Positions 7,526 to 15,968 of a stretch of 64,000 nt of DNA are shown here, piece after piece (the stretch's first letter is position 1; every line of letters starts with the position of its first letter). The translations under genes were made by a program, and so were the position numbers. Source of the stretch: Actinomadura flavalba DSM 45200. GTDB lineage: Bacteria; Actinomycetota; Actinomycetes; Streptosporangiales; Streptosporangiaceae. The notes under the pieces are model-generated. The model saw nothing but the letters and a program-made list of their open reading frames with translations. It was not told the DNA's origin and ran no database searches. The stretch spans positions 541,077-605,076 of the forward strand of contig NZ_KB894094.1 of the NCBI RefSeq assembly GCF_000374305.1. The letters run 5' to 3'.

Positions 7526-7873
7526 ATGTCCGTGGTGAAGATCAACGTGCTGACCGTCGGCGAGGACAGGCGCGAGGAACTGGAGCGCCGCTTCGCGGGC
7601 CGCGCCGGTCTCGTCGAGTCCGCCGAGGGGTTCGAGCGCTTCGAGCTGCTGCGCCCCACCGAGGGCACCGACAAGTACTTCGTGGTCACGCACTGGCGCT
7701 CGGAGGAGGACTTCCAGCGCTGGACGGAGAGCCGCCAGTTCCGCGAGGGCCACGCCAAGGCGGCCGCCGACGGCGGCCAGGGACACGGGCACGGCCACGG
7801 GCACGGCGGCCCGGCGGCGACCGGCGCCGAGCTGTGGGCCTTCGAGGTGATCCAGCGCGCCGACGCGACGTGA
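7526..7873 (+). CDS. MhuD-like heme-degrading monooxygenase with His-rich insert
   Basis: A 115-residue ABM-fold protein close to Mycobacterium tuberculosis MhuD, which breaks open heme to free iron. Shared landmarks: VVKIN at the start (the conserved active-site Asn), a central GFERFELLRPTEGTDKYFVV, VTHWRSEEDFQRW (conserved Trp), and a His in FREGHAKA at the heme-ligand position. Unusually, the next loop carries a run with six alternating His (GQGHGHGHGHGG, ~84-95) not present in MhuD as I recall it. AAGGGGA lies about 8 nt before ATG 7526. It ends at a strong shared terminator with the convergent GNAT gene. No iron-box operator was seen upstream. Confidence 0.85.
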   Translation: MSVVKINVLTVGEDRREELERRFAGRAGLVESAEGFERFELLRPTEGTDKYFVVTHWRSEEDFQRWTESRQFREGHAKAAADGGQGHGHGHGHGGPAATGAELWAFEVIQRADAT

Positions 7874-7875
7874 TC

Positions 7876-7918
7876 CGCGCCGAAGCGCCGGACCGCGATC
7901 GTCCGGCGCTTCGGCGCG
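7876..7918. terminator. Bidirectional terminator, 18-bp perfect stem
   Basis: A perfect 18-bp stem (GCGCCGAAGCGCCGGAC and its complement plus one outer C-G pair) closes a 7-nt loop. It lies between the convergent heme-oxygenase and GNAT genes and should stop both. Confidence 0.85.
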
Positions 7919-8197
7919 TCAGGCCACCAGGCCCCGATAGTCGGGATGCTTCTCGATCCACGAGCGGATGAACGGGCACAGCGGCCTGACCTTCAGCCCG
8001 CGCGAGCGGACGTCGTCCAGGGCGCCGCGCGCCAGCGCCCCGCCGACGCCCTTGCCCTCGAACGCCCCGTCGACCTCGGTGTGGGTGAACACGAGCGTGT
8101 CCGGCTCGGCGCGGTACTCGGCGAAGCCCGCCAGGACGCCGTCCTCGCGGATCTCGTACCGGTTCTCTGCGGGGTTGTCGGTGATCTCTCTGCTCAT
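7919..8197 (-). CDS. Small GNAT-fold N-acetyltransferase
   Basis: A 92-residue single-domain acetyltransferase of the YjdJ/NATD1 type. The acetyl-CoA loop is GAFEGKGVGGALARGALDD (~43-61), and the family ending LCPFIRSWIEKHPDYRGLV is intact. Members are half the size of normal GNATs and their acceptor is generally unknown, so substrate cannot be given. Its stop codon abuts the 18-bp terminator stem. It reads toward the MhuD-like gene, so there is no operon link. Confidence 0.85.
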   Translation of the reverse strand: MSREITDNPAENRYEIREDGVLAGFAEYRAEPDTLVFTHTEVDGAFEGKGVGGALARGALDDVRSRGLKVRPLCPFIRSWIEKHPDYRGLVA

Positions 8198-8230
8198 GAC
8201 CCGATCATGCCCGCTGCGGCGCCGGACCTC

Positions 8231-9808
8231 TCATCCCGCCTCGTAGCCCGCGTGCAGCAGGCAGAAGCTGACCGCCTCCTCCAGCGCCTGCCAGGACGCG
8301 GCGATGACGTTGTCCTCCACGCCGACCGTGCCCCACTCGCGCTCGCCGTCGCTGGACTCGATGAGGACGCGGGTCCGCGCGCCGGTGCCGTGCGTCCCCT
8401 CCAGGATGCGGACCTTGTAGTCGACCAGTTCCATCCGGGCCAGCTCCGGGTAGAGGCGGCCGAGCGCGACGCGCAGCGCGTTGTCGAGCGCGTTGACGGG
8501 ACCGTTCCCCTCCCCCGTCGCGATGATCCGCTCCCCCTTGGCGTGCAGTTTGACGGTCGCCTCGCTGACCAGGACGCCGTCGGCGCGGCGCTCCACGATC
8601 GTCCGCCACGACTCGACGGCGAAGTGCCGCTGCCGCACGCCGGTCAGCTCCTCGCGCAGCAGCAGCTCGAACGAGGCGTCGGCGGCCTCGAAGGTGTAGC
8701 CGGTGTTCTCCAGCTCCTTGACCCGGTCGACGACCTGCTTGGCCTTCTCGCCGGACAGGTCGTAGCCCAGCTCGCGGCCCTTCAGCTCCACCGACGCGCG
8801 CCCCGCCATGCTCGACACCAGCATCCGCATGTCGTTGCCGACGACGGCCGGGTCGATGTGCTGGTACAGGTTCGGGTCCACCTTGATCGCGGACGCGTGC
8901 AACCCCGCCTTGTGCGCGAACGCCGACGCCCCGACGTAGGGCTGCTGCGACCCGAGCGTCACGTTGGTGATCTCGGCGACGCCGTGCGCGATCCGCGTCA
9001 TCTGGGCGAGCTGGTCGTCGGTCACCAGCCGCATCCCGCGCTTGAGCTGGAGGTTGCCGACGAGCGTGAACAGGTTCGCGTTCCCCGACCGCTCCCCGTA
9101 CCCGTTGGCGCAGCCCTGCACGTGGGTGGCCCCGGCGGTGACGGCGGCGAGGGAGTTGGCGACGGCGCAGCCGGAGTCGTCGTGGCAGTGGATGCCGACG
9201 CGGGCGCCGGTGCCGACGACCTCGTGCACGACGTCCGCGAGTTCGTCGGGCAGCATGCCGCCGTTGGTGTCGCACAGCGCGATGACGTCGGCTCCGGCCT
9301 CGGCGGCGGTGCGGACGACCTCCAGCGCGTAGGCGCGGTTGGCGTGGAAGCCGTCGAAGAAGTGCTCGGCGTCCAGGAAGACCCGCCGGCCCTCCGCACG
9401 CAGGTGGGAGACCGTGTCGCGGATCATCGCGAGGTTCTCGTCCAGCGTGGTGCGGAGGGCCAGTTCGACGTGCCGGTCGTGGCTCTTGGCGACGAGCGTC
9501 ACGATCGGCGCGCCGGAGTCGCGCAGGGCGGCCACCTGGGGGTCGTCGGCGGCCTTCAGGCCGGCCCGGCGGGTCGCGCCGAACGCGGCGAGCTGCGCGT
9601 GCTGGAGGTCGAGTTCGGTGCGGGCGCGCCGGAAGAACTCGGTGTCCCGGGGGTTGGCGCCCGGCCAGCCGCCCTCGATGAAGCCGACGCCGAGACCGTC
9701 GAGGTGCCGCGCGACCGCCAGTTTGTCGGCCACGGTCAGGTTCAGGCCCTCCTGCTGGGAGCCGTCGCGCAGCGTGGTGTCGTAGACGTGGAAGGCGTCG
9801 GGAAGCAT
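8231..9808 (-). CDS. cimA: Citramalate synthase
   Basis: Condenses pyruvate with acetyl-CoA to (R)-citramalate, starting the threonine-independent route to isoleucine (2-oxobutyrate). The 525-residue protein has the DRE-TIM catalytic domain (DTTLRDGSQQEGLNL at ~9-23, metal site GIHCHDDSGCAV, NGYGERSGNANL) and a C-terminal LeuA-type regulatory dimer domain (~390-520) expected to bind isoleucine. ATG 9808 is chosen because homologues begin MLPDAFHVYDTTL, with GAGGGG about 7 nt upstream. It lies just downstream of a leader peptide and terminator, so expression is attenuated by charged Ile/Val tRNA. Follows ilvE and leuB on the same strand. Confidence 0.88.
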   Translation of the reverse strand: MLPDAFHVYDTTLRDGSQQEGLNLTVADKLAVARHLDGLGVGFIEGGWPGANPRDTEFFRRARTELDLQHAQLAAFGATRRAGLKAADDPQVAALRDSGAPIVTLVAKSHDRHVELALRTTLDENLAMIRDTVSHLRAEGRRVFLDAEHFFDGFHANRAYALEVVRTAAEAGADVIALCDTNGGMLPDELADVVHEVVGTGARVGIHCHDDSGCAVANSLAAVTAGATHVQGCANGYGERSGNANLFTLVGNLQLKRGMRLVTDDQLAQMTRIAHGVAEITNVTLGSQQPYVGASAFAHKAGLHASAIKVDPNLYQHIDPAVVGNDMRMLVSSMAGRASVELKGRELGYDLSGEKAKQVVDRVKELENTGYTFEAADASFELLLREELTGVRQRHFAVESWRTIVERRADGVLVSEATVKLHAKGERIIATGEGNGPVNALDNALRVALGRLYPELARMELVDYKVRILEGTHGTGARTRVLIESSDGEREWGTVGVEDNVIAASWQALEEAVSFCLLHAGYEAG

Positions 9809-9854
9809 GGGGAACCCCTCAGAGAACATTGCGACGGCCATCGGCGACCGGGAA

Positions 9855-9886
9855 ACAAAAAGACCCCTCACGGACGTGAGAGGTCT
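9855..9886 (-). terminator. Attenuator terminator before cimA
   Basis: The minus-strand RNA forms an 11-bp stem AGACCTCTCAC/GTGAGGGGTCT (one U-G pair) followed by TTTTTGTTT. It lies between the leader ORF and cimA, so it can only act as an attenuator. Its 5' arm abuts the 3' arm of the upstream hairpin (9887-9896), which lets the two structures compete. Confidence 0.88.
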
Positions 9887-9921
9887 GCGCGCCGGCGATG
9901 TCCTGTCAGGTGCCGACGCGC
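9887..9921 (-). promoter_or_regulatory. Pause/antiterminator hairpin in the cimA leader
   Basis: GCGCGTCGGC (9921-9912, inside leader codons Trp-Arg-Val-Gly) pairs over 10 bp with GCCGGCGCGC (9896-9887), one U-G. The pairing can extend with bulges into AGACC of the terminator arm. A ribosome finishing the leader would mask the 5' arm and allow termination; one stalled at the Ile codons would not. Confidence 0.65.
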
Positions 9922-9950
9922 CAGCCGATAATGACGAGGCTGTTACGCAT
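9906..9950 (-). CDS. cimA leader peptide
   Basis: A 14-codon ORF reading MRNSLVIIGWRVGT. Leu-Val-Ile-Ile in a row are the end products or sensors of the pathway controlled downstream. It ends 19 nt before the attenuator terminator. No Shine-Dalgarno precedes it; a CACACT box with GTGACG 18 bp upstream would start RNA about three bases before the ATG, i.e. practically leaderless. The same plan is seen before ilvB. Function is as a translated sensor of charged tRNA, not as a protein. Confidence 0.75.
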   Translation of the reverse strand: MRNSLVIIGWRVGT

Positions 9951-10052
9951 GATGCGGCCAGTGTGCCACAGGCGTCTCGCGTTCGTCACATGGCGTCTCA
10001 CCTGCCGAGACGGCCGCGCGGGGACCTGGCCGTCCCCGCGCGATCGGCCGTC

Positions 10053-11156
10053 TCAGGCGATCGGGTGCACCCAGCCGTACGGGTCCGGGCGGGTGCCGTA
10101 CTGGATGCCGATCAGTTCCTCGCGCAGCCGCATCGAGATCGGGCCGGGCTCGCCGGTGCCGATGTCGAACGCGCGGTCGGCGCCCCGGGCGTGCCCGACC
10201 GGGCTGATGATCGCGGCGGTGCCGCAGCCGAACACCTCGGTGATCTCGCCGGACTCGGCGCCGCGCTGCCACTCGTCCACGCTGATGCGCCCCTCCTCGA
10301 CGGGGACGCCGAGGTCGGGCGCGAGCTTGAGCATGGAGTCGCGGGTGACGCCGGGCAGCAGCGTGCCGGTGAGCGCCGGGGTGAGGATGCGGGCCTCGGC
10401 GCCGGAGCCGTAGACGAACATGAGGTTCATCGACCCGACCTCCTCGACCCAGCGGCGCTCGACGGCGTCCAGCCAGACGACCTGGTCGCAGCCGTTGGCG
10501 ACGGCCTGCGCCTGCCCGGCGAACGACGCCGCGTAGTTGCCGCCGGTCTTGGCCTCGCCGGTGCCGCCCGCCGCCGCGCGGGTGAAGTCCTGGGACAGCC
10601 AGACCGACACGGGCTTGACGCCGCGCGGATAGTAGCTGCCCGACGGGGACGCGATCACCGCGAACAGGTACTCCTGGGCGGGCTGGTTGACGCCGAGGGC
10701 CCGCGTCGTCGCGATCATGAACGGCCGCAGGTAGAGGCTGTGCCCCTCGGTGGACGGCACCCAGTCGCGGTCGGCGCGGACGAGGTGTTCGAGGGCCGCG
10801 ACGAACAGGTCCTCGGGGATCTGCGGCATCGCCATCCGCTGCGCCGACCGGTTCATCCGCGCCGCGTTCATGTACGGGCGGAACGTGACGATGGAGCCGT
10901 CCCGCTGCCGGTACGCCTTCAGGCCCTCGAACAGTTCCTGCGAGTAGTGCAGGACCTGGCTGGCCGGGTCGAGACTGAGCGGCCCGTACGGCTCCAGCCG
11001 CGCGTCGTACCAGCCGCGGTCGGCGGCGTAGCGGATCGTGACCATGTGGTCGGTGAAGTACCGGCCCCATCCCGGGTCGGCGAGGATGCCCTCGCGCTCG
11101 ACGGCGGGCAGCGGCCGCTCGTTGCGCGTGATGTCGAAGTCCAGGGTGGTGCTCAT
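10053..11156 (-). CDS. ilvE: Branched-chain amino-acid aminotransferase
   Basis: Transfers amino groups between glutamate and the 2-oxo acids of Leu, Ile and Val, the last step of their synthesis, with PLP as cofactor. The 367-residue fold-type IV enzyme shows the class features: SQELFEGLKAYR, the PLP-lysine segment EAKTGGNYAAS, and ITEVFGCGTAAIISPVG near the end. ATG 11156 has GAGAGGA eight bases upstream; an upstream start at 11192 is less likely. A terminator separates it from leuB, so it probably has its own promoter; cimA with its attenuator follows 245 bp downstream. Confidence 0.95.
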   Translation of the reverse strand: MSTTLDFDITRNERPLPAVEREGILADPGWGRYFTDHMVTIRYAADRGWYDARLEPYGPLSLDPASQVLHYSQELFEGLKAYRQRDGSIVTFRPYMNAARMNRSAQRMAMPQIPEDLFVAALEHLVRADRDWVPSTEGHSLYLRPFMIATTRALGVNQPAQEYLFAVIASPSGSYYPRGVKPVSVWLSQDFTRAAAGGTGEAKTGGNYAASFAGQAQAVANGCDQVVWLDAVERRWVEEVGSMNLMFVYGSGAEARILTPALTGTLLPGVTRDSMLKLAPDLGVPVEEGRISVDEWQRGAESGEITEVFGCGTAAIISPVGHARGADRAFDIGTGEPGPISMRLREELIGIQYGTRPDPYGWVHPIA

Positions 11157-11270
11157 CGCGTTGGTCCTCTCGCGGTTCGCCGGCGCGGCCACTCTGCCGC
11201 CTGCGGCGTTCCCATGTCCATTGTCCTAGGTGTCCGGCGTCACTCCGTGGTCCCGGCGGCGCGCACGACG

Positions 11271-11302
11271 AAAACCGGGCGCGCCGCGGTCGGCGCGCCC
11301 GG
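11271..11302 (-). terminator. Intrinsic terminator of leuB
   Basis: An 11-bp perfect stem CCGGGCGCGCC/GGCGCGCCCGG with a 6-nt loop, followed on the minus strand by TTTTCG. It starts 38 bp past the leuB stop and separates leuB from ilvE. Confidence 0.8.
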
Positions 11303-11339
11303 AGTGGTCCGCCCGGGGGTCCGGGCGGTCAGCGCGCCG

Positions 11340-12395
<1,056 letters not shown>

Positions 12396-12401
12396 GGCCG
12401 C

Positions 12402-12407
12402 ACTGTA
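12402..12407 (-). promoter_or_regulatory. -10 box of a leaderless leuB promoter
   Basis: TACAGT on the minus strand, 6 nt before the leuB ATG. In actinobacteria a TANNNT box about 7 nt before the start codon marks leaderless transcripts. The -35 region is not recognisable. Confidence 0.5.
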
Positions 12408-12437
12408 CCGCATCGTCTCATTGGCTGGGCACTGATC

Positions 12438-13115
12438 TCACCCCTCGGGACGGTCGAGCAGCGCGCAGTCGCCGCACAGCCCTCCCCCGGGCGGCACCCG
12501 GTAGTACAGGCAGCAGCTCCGCCGCACGAACCCCCGCCGGGTGAACGCGCCGGTGCCGCGCAGGGGTTCCAGGTCGAGCAGGTCCCCGACGATGCCGCGC
12601 GCGGGCGCGGCGGGCCGGGCGACGAGCGTCCCGGCGAGGGCCGACGCGGCGTTGCCCCAGACCAGGCCGTCCGCGAGCTTTCCGACGTCGCGGAACATCT
12701 CCCCCAGCGGGCGCAGGTGCGCGTCCACGACGAGGTCGCGGAGCTGCCGGGCGTTCTCGTACGCGAACCCGGCCGGTGCGGGCAGCCGCAGGCCGTGCGG
12801 CGAGCCGGGCCGCCAGCGCAGCGCGGCGAGGTCGGGGACGACGCCGAGCGCGGCCGACGCGACGACCGGCGACCAGAGCCGCGCGGCGATCGACTGGAAC
12901 AGGATCGACGCGGCGACGCGGTGCTCGACCGGGCCGGAGCCGCCGCCGAGCCGCAGCGCGTAGTCGTCGATCAGCGCGGCGACGAAGCCCGGATCGCGCT
13001 CGGGCAGCGGACGCCACCCGGGCGCCGGGGGCCCGGTCTCCAGGGCGTAGTACGGCCCGAGGGCCGCGACCTCGGTCAGGACGCGGGCGGTCTGGTCCGG
13101 GGTCGTCGCGCGCAT
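12438..13115 (-). CDS. FhuF-type [2Fe-2S] ferric-siderophore reductase-like protein
   Basis: A ~225-residue protein whose last 40 residues hold the FhuF cluster motif: RRSCCLYYRVPPGGG then LCGDCALL, i.e. CC-x11-C-x2-C, which binds a [2Fe-2S] centre. FhuF proteins reduce Fe(III)-siderophores in the cytosol. The rest is divergent, rich in Ala/Arg, with LETGPPAPGW at the start and ILFQSIAARLWSPV in the middle, as in relatives. The start is uncertain: ATG 13115 is given, GTG 13163 is the alternative and would place it 6 nt after the small ORF upstream. No iron-regulator box was recognised. Confidence 0.75.
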   Translation of the reverse strand: MRATTPDQTARVLTEVAALGPYYALETGPPAPGWRPLPERDPGFVAALIDDYALRLGGGSGPVEHRVAASILFQSIAARLWSPVVASAALGVVPDLAALRWRPGSPHGLRLPAPAGFAYENARQLRDLVVDAHLRPLGEMFRDVGKLADGLVWGNAASALAGTLVARPAAPARGIVGDLLDLEPLRGTGAFTRRGFVRRSCCLYYRVPPGGGLCGDCALLDRPEG

Positions 13116-13169
13116 GCTCCATTGTCCGTCCCGGACGCCACCGGCGGGGACGGGGAGGTGCACCGGGGC

Positions 13170-13253
13170 TCAGCCGCGGCGGTCGAGGGCCTTCTGGAGG
13201 GCTTCGGCGGCCTCGTCGCGGGCGTCGTCGGAGAGCGTGACGGTGGTGTTCAT
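13170..13253 (-). CDS. 27-residue small protein upstream of the FhuF-type gene
   Basis: Starts ATG 13253 with AAGGA five bases upstream and reads MNTTVTLSDDARDEAAEALQ followed by KALDRRG, then stops. The composition (acidic, Ala/Leu every 3-4 residues) predicts an amphipathic helix. I do not recognise a family. The good ribosome site and tight spacing to the FhuF-type gene argue it is translated, either as a small protein or to couple translation. It is too short for composition-based tests to be decisive. Confidence 0.45.
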   Translation of the reverse strand: MNTTVTLSDDARDEAAEALQKALDRRG

Positions 13254-13458
13254 GGTGATCCTTCGAGGTGGGAATTTCGTCGCTGGCGCGGGCGCCGGCG
13301 CGTGGTTCGCACGGTCCGGTGGCCCGGTGCGGCGCGTGGAGGATCACCCACGGCGTGCCGCACGGCTCCTCTCACGGTACCCACGGATCGGCGCGAATGT
13401 CCCGATCGGTGGCGCAGATTCCCACATGGTGAGACGTGGGGGTCGCGACCTGCGGGAA

Positions 13459-13499
13459 CACGGAACGCCGCGGCCCTGAGGGGGACGCGGCGTTCCGTG
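13459..13499 (-). terminator. Terminator of serA
   Basis: A 14-bp perfect stem CACGGAACGCCGCG/CGCGGCGTTCCGTG with a 13-nt loop, 16 bp past the serA stop. No clear T run follows, which is common in this G+C range. Confidence 0.7.
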
Positions 13500-13514
13500 G
13501 TGTGCCTCGCGGAC

Positions 13515-15104
13515 TCAGCCGTCCAGTTCGACGCGGCGGCCCACGGTGGCGCCGACCTCGTTCTTGATGTCCTCGACGAGCTGCGGCGTGATGGCCGAGT
13601 CGACGGTGAGGGCGATCAGCGCCTCGCCGCCCTTCTCGTCCCGGCCGACCTGCATGCCCGCGATGTTGACGCCCGCGTCACCGAGCAGGTTGCCCACCGC
13701 GCCGACGATGCCGGGGCGGTCGACGTAGGAGAAGAACGCCATGTGCTCGGTCGGGACCAGCTCCATCGCGTAGCCGTTGACCTCGATGATGCGCTCGGCG
13801 TGCTTGGGCCCGGTGAGCGTGCCGGACACCGACACGACCGTGCCGTCGGCCATCGTGCCGCGCACCTGGACGACGTTGCGCCAGTCGGGGCTGTCCTCGC
13901 TGGTGGTCAGCGTGACCTCGACGCCGCGGTCGCGGGCGAGCAGCGGGGCGTTCACGAACGTGACGGCCTCTTCGATGACGTCGACGAAGACGCCCTTGAG
14001 GGCGGCCAGCTCCAGCACCTTCACGTCGTGGCCGGTGATCTCGCCGCGCACGACGACGTCGAGCCGGACCGGCACCCCGCCCGCGAGCGCGGTGAAGATG
14101 CGGCCGAGCTTCTCGGCCAGCGGCAGGCCGGGCTTGACGTCCTCGGCGACGGCGCCGCCCTGGACGTTGACGGCGTCGGGCACGAACTCGCCGGACAGCG
14201 CCAGCAGCACCGACCGCGCGACCTGCGTGCCGGCCTTCTCCTGCGCCTCGTGCGTGCTGGCGCCCAGGTGCGGGGTCACGACGACGTTGTCGTGGTGGAA
14301 CAGCGGGCTGTCGGTGCACGGCTCGGTGCTGAACACGTCGATGCCCGCGCCCGCGACGCGGCCGTCCTTGATGGCCAGGTCGAGGGCGGCCTCGTCGACG
14401 ATGCCGCCGCGCGCGGCGTTGACGACGCGCACCGAGGACTTGACCTGGTGCAGCTCCTTGTCACCGATGAGGCCGAGGGTCTCGGCGGTCTTCGGCAGGT
14501 GCACGGTGATGAAGTCGCTCTCGCGCAGCAGCTCCTCCAGCGGGACGAGCTTGACGCCGAGCTGCGCGGCGCGCGCGGCCTGCACGTAGGGGTCGAAGGC
14601 GATGACGTCCATGTCGAACGCGGCGAGGCGCTGCGCGACCAGGACGCCGATGCGGCCGAGGCCGAGGACGCCGACGGTCTTCCCGGCCAGCTCGACGCCG
14701 GTGTACTTCGAGCGCTTCCACTCGCCCTGCTTGAGCGCGGCGTGGCCCTGCGGAACGTTCCGGGCGGTGGCCAGCAGCAGCGCGACGGCGTGCTCGGCGG
14801 CGGTGACGATGTTGGAGGTGGGCGCGTTGACGACCATGACGCCGGCCTTGGTGGCGGCCTCGACGTCGACGTTGTCGAGGCCGACGCCCGCGCGGGCGAC
14901 GACGCGCAGCTTCTTGGCGTGCGCGAACACCTCGGCGGTGACCTTGGTGGCGCTGCGGACGATCAGCGCGTCGACGTCGGCGACGGCGGGCAGGAGCTGC
15001 TCGCGGTCGGAGCCGTCGACGCTGCGGACGTCGAAGTCCGCTTCGAGCACGGCGATGCCGGCCGGGGAGAGTTCTTCTGCGACGAGGACGACGGGCTTAC
15101 TCAA
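13515..15104 (-). CDS. serA: D-3-phosphoglycerate dehydrogenase
   Basis: Oxidises 3-phosphoglycerate with NAD, first step of serine synthesis. The 529-residue protein is the long type-1 form: catalytic/NAD domain (VGVLGLGRIGVLVAQRLAAF; active-site Arg in NAARGGIVDE; Glu-His pair with His in VVTPHLGASTHEAQ), an allosteric substrate-binding insert (~315-450), and a C-terminal ACT domain (HMAFFSYVDRPGIVGAVG) that binds serine. TTG 15104 is chosen as start: AAAGGA lies 7 nt upstream and the protein then begins MSKPVVLVAEELSP as in relatives. An ATG at 15137 lacks a ribosome site. A TAGACT box at 15186-15191 may be the promoter. Confidence 0.93.
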   Translation of the reverse strand: MSKPVVLVAEELSPAGIAVLEADFDVRSVDGSDREQLLPAVADVDALIVRSATKVTAEVFAHAKKLRVVARAGVGLDNVDVEAATKAGVMVVNAPTSNIVTAAEHAVALLLATARNVPQGHAALKQGEWKRSKYTGVELAGKTVGVLGLGRIGVLVAQRLAAFDMDVIAFDPYVQAARAAQLGVKLVPLEELLRESDFITVHLPKTAETLGLIGDKELHQVKSSVRVVNAARGGIVDEAALDLAIKDGRVAGAGIDVFSTEPCTDSPLFHHDNVVVTPHLGASTHEAQEKAGTQVARSVLLALSGEFVPDAVNVQGGAVAEDVKPGLPLAEKLGRIFTALAGGVPVRLDVVVRGEITGHDVKVLELAALKGVFVDVIEEAVTFVNAPLLARDRGVEVTLTTSEDSPDWRNVVQVRGTMADGTVVSVSGTLTGPKHAERIIEVNGYAMELVPTEHMAFFSYVDRPGIVGAVGNLLGDAGVNIAGMQVGRDEKGGEALIALTVDSAITPQLVEDIKNEVGATVGRRVELDG

Positions 15105-15239
15105 GGAGGAGTCCTTTGAACGTGGATGTGTGTTCATGGCTGAAGCTGGCGCGAGTCCACCTCGTCGTGCGCTCGCCTGCCGCCGAGTCTATCCCCCGGG
15201 CGCCGGGCGCTCGGCGTACGCGGCGACACTCGCCCGAAC

Positions 15240-15256
15240 AACCGATTTGAACGGTT
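15240..15256. promoter_or_regulatory. AACCG-N7-CGGTT dyad upstream of serA
   Basis: AACCGATTTGAACGGTT lies just past the stop of the ThyA-like gene and upstream of serA. The same 12 bases ACCGATTTGAAC recur at 7387-7398 between the TPR and heme-oxygenase genes. It may be an operator; there is no further support. Confidence 0.25.
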
Positions 15257-15263
15257 TGTGCAC

Positions 15264-15872
15264 TTAGGCGGCGTGCGGCTCGGGCTGCGCGGCCAGGACG
15301 GCGGCGGCGCCGTCGATGTCGGCGGCGGACAGGTAGGGGACGTCCACGAAGACGCGCAGCGGGCCGGGCGGCAGGCTCAGTTCGGCGGCCACCTCGACCT
15401 GGATGCCGCGCAGCGGGATGTAGGAGAGGTAGCAGCGGTGCGCGTCCTGGGAGCGGAACATCGCGGTGAGGCACAGCCGGTAGCCGCGCAGCCGGAACGA
15501 CAGCGCGGTGACGGCGGGGTAGGCGTCGCCGGGACGGCCCGGCGTGGTCAGCGACGTCCAGGCGCTGGTGGTGGCGGGGCGGGCGCGCAGCAGGTCGGTG
15601 ACCCAGCGGATCTGGTCCCGTCCGTGCCGGTCGGCGGGGACGATGGCGGACCGGTCCAGCGCGGGCCCGTCGCCGTGCTCGCGCAGCAGGGGGTCACGGG
15701 AGCTGAGCGAGGCGATCTCGAACAGGGCGGGCGGCCCCTCGACGATCGCGCCGCCGTCGGCCAGGCCAGCCTCGCCCGTCCGCCACACGTGGCGGAGCAG
15801 CCCTATCCAGGCATGCCCGCACGTCTCGTAGCGTCGTGCCGCGCCGTGCGCCGCCGTCACCCGCTCAGTCAC
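15264..15872 (-). CDS. Thymidylate-synthase-like protein lacking the catalytic Cys
   Basis: A 202-residue protein of unknown role. Its second half follows the ThyA-type fold: GRDQIRWVTDLLRARPAT, then ALSFRLRGYRLCLTAMFRSQD (ThyA has FRSND or QRS-D, which bind dUMP), then IPLRGIQVEVAAELSLPPGP and RVFVDVPYL. The position where ThyA carries its nucleophilic Cys (PPC before the FRLR strand) reads AYPAVTALSF, so dTMP synthesis is not expected. Relatives include nucleotide-modifying enzymes and uncharacterised proteins. GTG start with GGGGCGAGG about 3 nt upstream. It stands alone between DUF2079 and serA. Confidence 0.5.
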   Translation of the reverse strand: MTERVTAAHGAARRYETCGHAWIGLLRHVWRTGEAGLADGGAIVEGPPALFEIASLSSRDPLLREHGDGPALDRSAIVPADRHGRDQIRWVTDLLRARPATTSAWTSLTTPGRPGDAYPAVTALSFRLRGYRLCLTAMFRSQDAHRCYLSYIPLRGIQVEVAAELSLPPGPLRVFVDVPYLSAADIDGAAAVLAAQPEPHAA

Positions 15873-15968
15873 CGGCCTCGCCCCTGCCCGCCGCCCCGGG
15901 GCGGCGGCGCCGGGGGTGACGCGCTGCTGCGCGCCGTGCTCGCCGCGGCCCGGACGACTTCTCTTCGA

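Noticed and set aside
13254..13514. Riboswitch or iron-box upstream of the FhuF-type gene
   Set aside because: No TTAGG-type iron dyad or known riboswitch core could be found; the only structure is the serA terminator.
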